Part shown: positions 15,254-21,185 of the stretch, one piece after another
How the letters are laid out: each line of letters starts with the position of its first letter
Numbering within the stretch: the first letter of the stretch is position 1
Assembly: GCA_036307185.1 (NCBI GenBank)
Contig: JAXJYC010000065.1
Span: 1 to 21,185 of the forward strand
DNA: 21,185 nt
Direction of reading: 5' to 3'
Source of the DNA: SVEL01 sp017381055
GTDB taxonomy: Bacteria > Bacillota > Clostridia > Lachnospirales > Lachnospiraceae
Translations under genes and position numbers: made by a program
The notes under the pieces: generated by a model
What the model saw: the letters and a program-made list of their open reading frames with translations, nothing else
Told to the model about the DNA's origin: nothing
The model's database searches: none

Positions 15254-15326
15254 GTTGGTTAATAAAGAAAACGGACAGTCCGCATTTGTTATGCTTTTTG
15301 CAAATCAGATGCGGACTTTTTATTTT
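15220..15326 (+). terminator. Phe/Tyr attenuator: antiterminator and terminator hairpins
   Basis: Terminator: AGTCCGCAT (15277-15285) pairs with ATGCGGACT (15309-15317), followed by TTTTTATTTT. Inner pairing ATTTG/CAAAT is also possible. Antiterminator: GGGCTGCCCGT (15220-15230) pairs with ACGGACAGTCC (15271-15281), 11 positions with one C-A mismatch and one G-U. The two share 15277-15281, so only one can form. A further short pairing GGCAG (15166-15170) with CTGCC (15223-15227) could disarm the antiterminator and mask the leader ribosome site. The next gene starts 40 bases beyond the terminator. No T-box motif is present. Confidence 0.88.
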
Positions 15327-15365
15327 CAAAAAAATGAGTATGAAAGAAAGTAGAGGTAAAAAACA

Positions 15366-16394
15366 ATGGCAATGAATTTCCACAGAAAACTTCCAATTCC
15401 GCAGGAGGTAAAAAAAGAGTTTCCATTAACAGAACGTATGGAACAGGTAAAAGCAAAGCGTGATGAAAGCATTCGCGACGTATTTGAAGGAAAATCAGAT
15501 AAGTTTATTCTGGTTATTGGTCCGTGTTCAGCTGAGCGTAGTGAACCTGTATTAGAATATATTTCAAGACTCCGTAAAATAGAAGATCAGGTATCCGATA
15601 AGATTATTATCATACCAAGAATATATACAAATAAACCTAGAACAACTGGACAGGGCTACAAGGGTATGTTGCATCAGCCAGATCCAGAAGCGAAATCTGA
15701 TATGTATAAGGGAATTGTATCTATTCGTGAGCTTCATATGGCAGCTTTACGTGATTATGACTTCTCATGTGCAGATGAAATGCTTTATCCAGAAAATCAT
15801 AGATATCTTTCAGACTTACTTTCTTATGTGGCTGTGGGAGCTCGTTCTGTTGAAAATCAGCAGCATAGACTTACAGCTAGTGGATTAGATGTTCCTGTTG
15901 GAATGAAGAATCCTACAGGTGGCGATCTTGGAGTTATGATGAATTCTATCGTGGCCGCGCAGTCAAGTCATACATTCCTTTATAGAGGATGGGAAGTAAC
16001 AAGTGATGGAAATCCTTATGCTCACGCTATTCTTCGTGGATATGTTGATTATACAGGTAGAAGCGTTTCTAATTACCATTATGAAGATTTATTGAGAGTA
16101 CAGGAATTTTATAATAAATCTAACCTTGTAAATCCTTCAATTATTGTAGATACAAATCATAATAATTCTGGAAAGCAGTACCTAGAGCAGGTTCGTATTG
16201 CAAAGGATATCGTTCACAGTCGTAATCAGAATGCAGATATTAAGAAATTAGTTAAGGGCTTAATGATTGAAAGCTATATTGAAGATGGTGCACAGAGTCC
16301 TGATGAGCATGTATTTGGTAAATCTATTACAGATCCATGTCTTGGATGGGAGAAGACAGAACAGTTAATTCTTGATATAGCAGAGAAGTTATAA
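15366..16394 (+). CDS. aroF: 3-deoxy-7-phosphoheptulonate (DAHP) synthase, class I alpha
   Basis: A 342-residue enzyme that joins phosphoenolpyruvate and erythrose 4-phosphate, the first step of the shikimate pathway. Seen: GPCSA (52-56) with metal-ligand Cys54, KPRTTGQGYKG (from 90), ARSVENQQHR, GMKNPTGGD and a late DTNHNNSGKQ. These are the class I alpha (AroF/G/H-like) signatures rather than the I beta or chorismate-mutase-fused form found in Bacillus. There is no fused mutase. It is first in the operon behind the Phe/Tyr attenuator. GAGG lies 9 bases before ATG 15366. A second in-frame ATG at 15372 is possible but further away. The isozyme letter is a convenience, since feedback specificity is not visible. 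Confidence 0.93.
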   Translation: MAMNFHRKLPIPQEVKKEFPLTERMEQVKAKRDESIRDVFEGKSDKFILVIGPCSAERSEPVLEYISRLRKIEDQVSDKIIIIPRIYTNKPRTTGQGYKGMLHQPDPEAKSDMYKGIVSIRELHMAALRDYDFSCADEMLYPENHRYLSDLLSYVAVGARSVENQQHRLTASGLDVPVGMKNPTGGDLGVMMNSIVAAQSSHTFLYRGWEVTSDGNPYAHAILRGYVDYTGRSVSNYHYEDLLRVQEFYNKSNLVNPSIIVDTNHNNSGKQYLEQVRIAKDIVHSRNQNADIKKLVKGLMIESYIEDGAQSPDEHVFGKSITDPCLGWEKTEQLILDIAEKL

Positions 16395-16407
16395 GAGGAT
16401 ATAAATT

Positions 16408-17496
16408 ATGGAAAATAAGTTAGAAGAAGCGAGAAAAATAATAAACGAAGTTGATGAAAAGATGGCGGAGCTTTTCGTAAAAAGAATGAGAGCTGCCGAA
16501 ATGGTTTATGACCATAAAAAAGAATTTGGACTCCCAATTCTTGATGAGGCAAGAGAATCGGCTGTTATTGAGAAGAATTCTAACTATATTGAAGATGAGT
16601 CATTAAAAGGATACTATATTGACTATATTAAAAATGTAATGGCTGTATCACGAGCATATCAGTATAAAATGCAAAATGGATTAAAGGTTGCATATAGTGG
16701 TGTGGAAGGTGCTTTTGCACACATAGCTGCAGGAAGAATTTTCCCGGAAAGTAACAGAATATCTTGTAAGGATTTTAAGGCTGCATATGAGTCTGTTGTT
16801 AATGGCGAAAATGATGTGGTAGTTCTTCCTATCGAAAATAGCTATGCTGGTGAGGTAGGGCAGACTATAGATTTGATTTTTAAGGGTTCACTTTATATAA
16901 ACGGAATATATGAATTAGAAATTCATCAAAATCTTTTAGGAGTTCCAGGTGCAACAGTTTCTGATATAAAGAAAGTGGTTAGTCATCCTCAGGCTCTTAG
17001 TCAGTGTCATGATTACATTAAACTTAGAAACTTAGATACAGAGGAAGCTAACAATACAGCAGGTGCAGCAAAGAGTGTGGCTGATGCAAAAGACAAAACA
17101 GTAGGAGCTATTGCGAGTTTGGAGACAGCGCAGATATATGGTCTTGAAGTTTTAGAAAGCGATATTAATAAGAGCAGCGAAAATACCACTCGTTTTGCAG
17201 TTTTGTCAAGAGTTAAGGCAAATACATTATCTCATACGAATTCTGTATTGATGTTTACTGTGAAAAATGAAGCAGGCTCTTTGGCACAAGCTATCGATAT
17301 TATCGGAAGATATGGATTTAATATGACAGCCCTTAGAAGTAGACCATTGAGAAAACATTCTTGGCAATATTATTTCTATATAGAGATAGATGGCTCAACA
17401 GCTACACAAGAAGGAAAGAAAATGATAGAAGAGTTAAATAGTGTCTGTGATAAATTAAAGATTGCAGGAACATTTGCACCTCATGTAGAAATTTAA
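16408..17496 (+). CDS. pheA: Bifunctional chorismate mutase / prephenate dehydratase (P-protein)
   Basis: A 362-residue protein converting chorismate to prephenate and on to phenylpyruvate. Residues 1 to about 80 are an AroQ-type helical mutase (EARKIINEVDEKMAELFVKRM). From residue 92, VAYSGVEGAFAHIA begins the dehydratase domain, and SSENTTRFAVL (to about 266) carries its conserved T-R-F. A C-terminal ACT domain (about 280-355) would bind Phe for feedback. In it the usual ESRP motif reads RSRP, and the GAL motif reads GSL. It lies 13 bp after aroF, with AGAGGAT as ribosome site. It and tyrA compete for prephenate, which fits joint control by a mixed Phe/Tyr leader. Confidence 0.92.
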   Translation: MENKLEEARKIINEVDEKMAELFVKRMRAAEMVYDHKKEFGLPILDEARESAVIEKNSNYIEDESLKGYYIDYIKNVMAVSRAYQYKMQNGLKVAYSGVEGAFAHIAAGRIFPESNRISCKDFKAAYESVVNGENDVVVLPIENSYAGEVGQTIDLIFKGSLYINGIYELEIHQNLLGVPGATVSDIKKVVSHPQALSQCHDYIKLRNLDTEEANNTAGAAKSVADAKDKTVGAIASLETAQIYGLEVLESDINKSSENTTRFAVLSRVKANTLSHTNSVLMFTVKNEAGSLAQAIDIIGRYGFNMTALRSRPLRKHSWQYYFYIEIDGSTATQEGKKMIEELNSVCDKLKIAGTFAPHVEI

Positions 17497-17540
17497 TGTT
17501 TTCATAAAAAGAAAATAACAAAAAAAGGAGTATCTAACCT

Positions 17541-18803
17541 ATGAAAAAATATGGTTGTATTGGTAAAAAATTAACACATAGTTTCTCAAAAGAAATCCAT
17601 GGGAAATTAGCTGATTATAATTATGAACTAATAGAGTTGACAGAGGAAGAGATAACTCCTTTTTTTGAAAAGAAGGAGTTTGCAGCTATAAATGTAACAA
17701 TTCCATATAAACAGACGGTTATTCCTTTTCTTGATTCTATAAGTGAAATCGCTTCAAGAATTGGGGCGGTGAATACAATCGTAAATAAAAATGGAAAATT
17801 ATATGGATACAATACAGATTATTATGGCATGAAGGCATTAATCGAAAAGATTGGTGTGAGTTTGTCTGGGAAAAAGGTATTGATACTTGGAACAGGTGGT
17901 ACAAGTAAAACAGCACGTGTTGTAGCTACAGATTTAGGAGCAGCTGAAATACTTAATGTAAGTAGAAGAAAAGCGGATGATTGCGTTACATATGAAGAAG
18001 TGCTAGAAACTCATTTAGATGCAAATGTAATTATTAATACTACACCATCGGGAATGTATCCAGAATGCCAATCTAAACCTATAGATATTGAGGCATTCAA
18101 TGAATTAGAAGGGGTAGTAGATGCAGTATATAATCCTTTATGTACTAATCTTGTCCTTGATGCTAGAAATAAGAATATTAAGGCAGAAGGTGGTCTGTAT
18201 ATGTTAGTTATGCAGGCTGTAGTAGCGGTAGAAAAATTCCTTGATACATCCATAGATAAGACGGTAGCTGATGAGGTGTTTTCGTCAATATTGTCTGCGA
18301 AGGAAAATATTGTTCTTACAGGAATGCCAGGAAGTGGAAAGAGCACTGTTGGCAAATTGTTAGATATTGATGGATTTAAGTTTGTTGATACTGATGCTGA
18401 GATAGAAAATAGATGTGGTTGTTCTATAAAAGAACTTATAAATACAAAGGGAGAAAAGTATTTTCGTGATCTAGAAACAGATATAATACGAGAAGTGTCT
18501 TCAGAAGGAAGTAAGATAATATCTACTGGTGGAGGCGCAATACTTCGCGAAGAAAATGTAAGATATCTTAAGCAAAATGGTAAGTTGTTTTTTATTAATG
18601 CAGATATTAATCGTTTGCAGGCAACAGATAATAGACCATTGTCAGATACATATGAAAAATTACAAAAGCTTTATGATGAAAGAATTGATATTTATAAAGC
18701 AACAGCTGATGTAGTAGTGCCAGATATGGAAACAGCTAAATTAGAAGCAGATTACATTATGTTAAAACGTAAGGAAATAATGCAGCTAGGGACAGAGGTA
18801 TAA
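17541..18803 (+). CDS. aroE-aroK: Shikimate dehydrogenase - shikimate kinase fusion
   Basis: A 420-residue fusion catalysing two consecutive steps, 3-dehydroshikimate to shikimate to shikimate 3-phosphate. Residues 1 to about 250 are AroE. HSFSKEIH (13-20) binds substrate, catalytic Lys57 is in NVTIPYK, D93 is in YNTD, and the NADP loop is GTGGTSKTA (about 118-126). Residues 255-415 are AroK: Walker A GMPGSGKST (261-269), DTD for magnesium and shikimate, STGGG and RPL. The second domain joins through only a few residues (SAKEN), with no stop or frameshift, so it is a true gene fusion. The substrate loop HSFSKEIHGKL differs from the common SLSP-IHN of free AroE enzymes. AAAAGGAG precedes the start. 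Confidence 0.93.
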   Translation: MKKYGCIGKKLTHSFSKEIHGKLADYNYELIELTEEEITPFFEKKEFAAINVTIPYKQTVIPFLDSISEIASRIGAVNTIVNKNGKLYGYNTDYYGMKALIEKIGVSLSGKKVLILGTGGTSKTARVVATDLGAAEILNVSRRKADDCVTYEEVLETHLDANVIINTTPSGMYPECQSKPIDIEAFNELEGVVDAVYNPLCTNLVLDARNKNIKAEGGLYMLVMQAVVAVEKFLDTSIDKTVADEVFSSILSAKENIVLTGMPGSGKSTVGKLLDIDGFKFVDTDAEIENRCGCSIKELINTKGEKYFRDLETDIIREVSSEGSKIISTGGGAILREENVRYLKQNGKLFFINADINRLQATDNRPLSDTYEKLQKLYDERIDIYKATADVVVPDMETAKLEADYIMLKRKEIMQLGTEV

Positions 18804-18808
18804 AGAAG

Positions 18809-19666
18809 ATGATTGTTGATGTAAGTAAAAAGATATTAATTGTAGGACTAGGACTTTTGGGTGGTAGTTATGCTAGAGTATTGAAACGATTTGGATTTCA
18901 TATTAGTGCTATTACCAAGGATCAAAGTTCTATAGATTATGCAATAAATGAAAATTTAATTGATCAAGGTTCCACAGAGCTTGATGAAAAGATTATTGGA
19001 GAGGCTGATTTGGTTATATTTGCTTTGTATCCGCATGTATTTGTGGAATGGATAGAGAAAAATCAGCATCTTTTAAAGAGTGGTTCTCTTATAACAGATG
19101 TAACAGGTGTTAAAGGAAGTATTGTATATAAAATACAGGATATGTTAAGAGATGATGTAGAGTTTATTGCTGCCCATCCTATGGCAGGACGTGAAGTTTC
19201 AGGTGTTGAGAATAGTTCGGATAAAATATTTGCAGGAGCAAACTATATAGTGACACCAACTGAAAAGAATACACCAGACGCTATTCAGACCTGTATGGAA
19301 CTTGGAAGACTTTTGGGATTTTCTAATGTAGCTACACTTTCGCCGGAAGAGCATGATGAAATGATAGGATTTTTATCTCAGTTAACTCACTGTATTGCGG
19401 TTACATTAATGACTTGTAATGATAAAGAACATATGGAGAATTTTACAGGAGATTCCTTTAGAGACCTTACACGTATTGCAAGAATTAATGATCTTATGTG
19501 GAGCGAGTTATTTGTAGCTAACAAGGAAGCATTGCTTGATCAGATGAATCTTTTTATGGATAAATTTATCGAACTAAAAGAAATGCTTGAAAATGAAGAT
19601 ATTGAAGGTATGAGAAAAATGATGAGATATTCCACAGAACGTAGAGCATTGTTTGATAAGAAGTAA
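18809..19666 (+). CDS. tyrA: Prephenate dehydrogenase
   Basis: A 285-residue NAD(P)-dependent enzyme oxidising prephenate to 4-hydroxyphenylpyruvate for tyrosine. Seen: dinucleotide fold VGLGLLGGSYA (about 13-23), DVTGVKGSI, and the catalytic AAHPMAGRE with its His. The C-terminal dimerisation helices include FLSQLTHCIAV and SFRDLTRIA. There is no fused chorismate mutase and no ACT domain, so Tyr feedback is not obvious in the protein. The gene starts 5 bp after aroE-aroK, with AGAGG inside the end of that gene, which suggests translational coupling. It ends the operon. I see no convincing terminator before the next promoter. Confidence 0.93.
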   Translation: MIVDVSKKILIVGLGLLGGSYARVLKRFGFHISAITKDQSSIDYAINENLIDQGSTELDEKIIGEADLVIFALYPHVFVEWIEKNQHLLKSGSLITDVTGVKGSIVYKIQDMLRDDVEFIAAHPMAGREVSGVENSSDKIFAGANYIVTPTEKNTPDAIQTCMELGRLLGFSNVATLSPEEHDEMIGFLSQLTHCIAVTLMTCNDKEHMENFTGDSFRDLTRIARINDLMWSELFVANKEALLDQMNLFMDKFIELKEMLENEDIEGMRKMMRYSTERRALFDKK

Positions 19667-19695
19667 AGATTTATATAATCAAAGATTGATAAAGA

Positions 19696-19724
19696 TTGAA
19701 AAAGACATTTAATTCTATTATAAT
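19696..19724 (+). promoter_or_regulatory. Promoter of the Nudix gene
   Basis: TTGAAA at 19696-19701, a 17-bp spacer, TATAAT at 19719-19724. A near-consensus sigma-A promoter in the 99-bp gap after tyrA. Confidence 0.75.
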
Positions 19725-19765
19725 ATTCGTATTAACATAATTGAAAAATTTGAGAGGATAGAAAG

Positions 19766-20266
19766 ATGGAATTTTGGGATATTTATGATGCAAATAAGCA
19801 GAAAACAGGACGTACAATGAAGAGAAATGATTGGTGTCTTAAGGATGGTGAGTATCATTTAACTGTTTTAGGCGTTATAAGAAGAAAAGATGGTAGATAT
19901 TTGATTACACAGAGAGTTATGACAAAGTCATGGGCACCAGGATGGTGGGAAGTTTCCGGTGGCGGAGTAATGGCAGGAGAAGAATCTAAAGAAGCCGTCA
20001 TGAGAGAGGTTCTTGAGGAAACAGGTCTTGATGTTTCAAATGCGGATGGCGGATATGTATTTACATACAAGAGAGAGAATCCAGGTGAAGGTGATAATTA
20101 TTTTGTAGATATTTATCGTTTTGAGATGGATTTTGATGAAAGTGACTTAAAACTTCAAGAGGCAGAAACATTAGGATATAAACTTGCTACAAAGGAAGAA
20201 ATAGAGGAACTTGGCGCTCAAGGAATCTTCTTACATTACAATAGTATCAAAGAAGTATTTGTATAA
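19766..20266 (+). CDS. Nudix hydrolase
   Basis: A 166-residue protein with a perfect Nudix box, G-x5-E-x7-R-E-U-x-E-E-x-G-U, starting at GGVMAGE and ending REVLEETGL (about residues 72-94). It binds metal and hydrolyses a nucleoside diphosphate linked to another group. The N terminus (MEFWDIYDANKQKTGR) and the box setting resemble the isopentenyl-diphosphate-isomerase-like branch, but the isomerase active-site Cys motif is not seen, so hydrolase is the better call. The substrate is unknown. It has its own promoter and an AGAGGA ribosome site, and is followed at 29 bp by a broken DUF1295 gene. Confidence 0.85.
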   Translation: MEFWDIYDANKQKTGRTMKRNDWCLKDGEYHLTVLGVIRRKDGRYLITQRVMTKSWAPGWWEVSGGGVMAGEESKEAVMREVLEETGLDVSNADGGYVFTYKRENPGEGDNYFVDIYRFEMDFDESDLKLQEAETLGYKLATKEEIEELGAQGIFLHYNSIKEVFV

Positions 20267-20295
20267 GATATATATGTAAGTGTAGGGTGTAATAA

Positions 20296-20610
20296 ATGTC
20301 ATTTTTACAGGTATATGGTTTTGAGTTTTTAATAATGCTGATTATTGCATTAGTTGTTAGTTGTATTGGTTTTTACAAGTATGTCTACTTTATTTCTTTG
20401 GGCTACGGATTTTCCATAGCAGCATTTGGTGTAGCTGTGCCTATTATTTTTATGGATAATTTAACTATAGGTACATTAATTGCGTCGGTATTATTCGTAA
20501 TATATGGTTGTAGATTAGGCGGATACTTATTAATTCGTGAAATTAAAAGTGCTTCATATAGAAATACAATGAAGAAAGAGATAAAGGATGGCTCTAGGCA
20601 TACTTCTTGA
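20296..20610 (+). pseudogene. DUF1295 membrane protein, N-terminal part
   Basis: A 104-codon frame with three hydrophobic segments, ending in CRLGGYLLIREIKSASYRNTMKKEIKDG. That pattern is typical of the middle of DUF1295 (steroid 5-alpha-reductase-like) proteins. After KDG the frame runs into six unrelated codons and stops at 20608-20610. The matching C-terminal half continues in another frame from about 20588. The transmembrane stretch normally lying between these two parts is missing. An internal deletion of perhaps 40 or more codons with a shift of frame at about 20586-20592 is inferred. Confidence 0.75.
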
Positions 20611-20968
20611 ATCGTTAGCAGATGCTCAAAAGTCAAAGGCGAAAGCTAAGAATCCTAACCGTTTCTGTGATAGTGGATTATACAGAATGGTAAGATGCCC
20701 TAATTATTTAGGTGAAGTTGTATTTTGGACGGGAGTGTTTGTGACTGGTGTTGACTGCTTTAATGGAGTATGGCAGTGGATAGGAGCAATTATCGGCTAC
20801 GTGTGTATTGTATACATAATGTTTGGCGGAGCAAGAAGACTTGAGATTCGTCAGAATAAGAATTATGGAACAAATCCTGAGTATCAGGAATATGTGAAGA
20901 AGACACCGATACTTATTCCTTTTGTACCATTGTATAGTGTAGAAAAACATAAGTGGTTAGTAGGATAA
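20588..20968 (+). pseudogene. DUF1295 membrane protein, C-terminal part
   Basis: A 126-codon frame that overlaps the first part by 23 bases in a different phase. It holds the conserved C-terminal half of the family: LLESLADAQKSKAKAKNP, RFCDSGLYRMVRCPNYLGEVVFWTG, then two hydrophobic segments and EYQEYVKKTPILIPF. Family members bind a reduced nicotinamide cofactor in this half and are predicted membrane reductases of unknown substrate. The ATG at 20588 falls within the broken joint. GGATG is the only nearby purine run, so translation on its own is doubtful. Together the parts give about 220 residues against roughly 260 or more expected. Confidence 0.75.
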
Positions 20969-20989
20969 TAAAATAATACGGTAATAAAT

Positions 20990-21043
20990 AATACCTCTTA
21001 GGTAGAGAAGGTTTTTAACTGAATCTATCTAAGAGGTATTTTT
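20990..21043 (+). terminator. Strong terminator after the DUF1295 remnant
   Basis: AATACCTCTTAGGTAGA (20990-21006) pairs with TCTATCTAAGAGGTATT (21024-21040) as 17 pairs with one G-U, with a 17-base loop and a T5 run at 21039-21043. Confidence 0.9.
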
Positions 21044-21048
21044 GTTAT

Positions 21049-21185
21049 GGGTCGTGACCCTGTTGAGCTCGCGAAGCGTGCGAAATATCAACCACCCGCT
21101 ATGCGGGTGCGCGGTGTTTGTTATACAAAAAAATCACCTTTCCGTTATAATAAGGTTGTTCAAGCCAATTTATAACGAAAGGAAA
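21049..21185 (+). mobile_element. Probable left end of an IS200/IS605-type element (transposase outside the window)
   Basis: Several hairpins are packed into the last 137 bases. GGGTC/GACCC lies at 21049-21060. CACCCGC-TAT-GCGGGTG lies near 21090-21110, like the subterminal palindrome recognised by Y1 transposases. A long hairpin has CCTTTCCGTTATAA (21137-21150) pairing with TTATAACGAAAGG (21170-21182) with one bulged C. Its 3' arm ends in AAAGG, a ribosome site for a gene starting just past 21185. Sequestering the transposase ribosome site in this way is known for IS200. The local GC content differs from the rest of the window. No transposase is visible here, so the call rests on structure only. 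The exact left boundary is uncertain. Confidence 0.5.

Noticed and set aside
15110..15366. T-box or TRAP-type control of the aro operon
   Set aside because: No T-box AGGGTGG-type sequence, no specifier stem, and no run of spaced GAG/TAG triplets. The leader peptide with paired hairpins explains the region.
21079..21120. 5' end of another group II intron (GTGCG at about 21079)
   Set aside because: The GTGCG start is matched but no domain I pairing follows, and the ribosome-site hairpin downstream fits an IS200-type end better.

Overview
The window is AT-rich, every gene lies on the + strand, and Shine-Dalgarno sites are strong. The gene content points to a gut-type Firmicute, most likely a Lachnospiraceae member: a DUF6544/flavodoxin/MarR set, a fused aroE-aroK, a one-piece hybrid kinase ending in HD-GYP, and a GH13 enzyme with a V/E/K-rich tail. 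The family assignment is an inference from gene content; no search was run.

Layout. Positions 1-118 are the 3' end of a group II intron (domains V and VI). Positions 200-1483 hold a broken hybrid histidine kinase/response regulator locus, followed by a small methyltransferase (1473-2069) and a strong terminator. Positions 2116-4105 form a probable MarR-autoregulated operon (DUF6544 membrane protein, flavodoxin, MarR) with two identical 12-bp palindromes at its promoter. Positions 4116-7307 form a resistance-like operon: a structured attenuator leader, an ABC-F protein, a GNAT acetyltransferase and an S66 serine peptidase. A stand-alone intracellular GH13 alpha-amylase follows (7404-9122). Positions 9184-15110 encode a 1194-residue kinase holding a full His-Asp-His-Asp relay plus an HD-GYP output, then a two-receiver regulator and an ESS-family glutamate symporter.

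The clearest regulatory discovery is at 15114-15326. It has a near-consensus promoter, a 24-codon leader peptide with eight Phe/Tyr codons among codons 4-12, and mutually exclusive antiterminator and terminator hairpins. It stands directly before aroF-pheA-aroE/K-tyrA (15366-19666), the genes for entry into the shikimate pathway and for the Phe and Tyr branches. This is a textbook layout for ribosome-mediated attenuation by aromatic amino acids, in a lineage where T-box or TRAP control would be the usual expectation.

The right end carries a Nudix hydrolase, a DUF1295 gene broken by an internal deletion and frameshift, a strong terminator, and what looks like the left end of an IS200/IS605-type element whose transposase would begin just outside the window. 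The window is therefore bounded by two mobile-element ends, with a decayed gene beside each.
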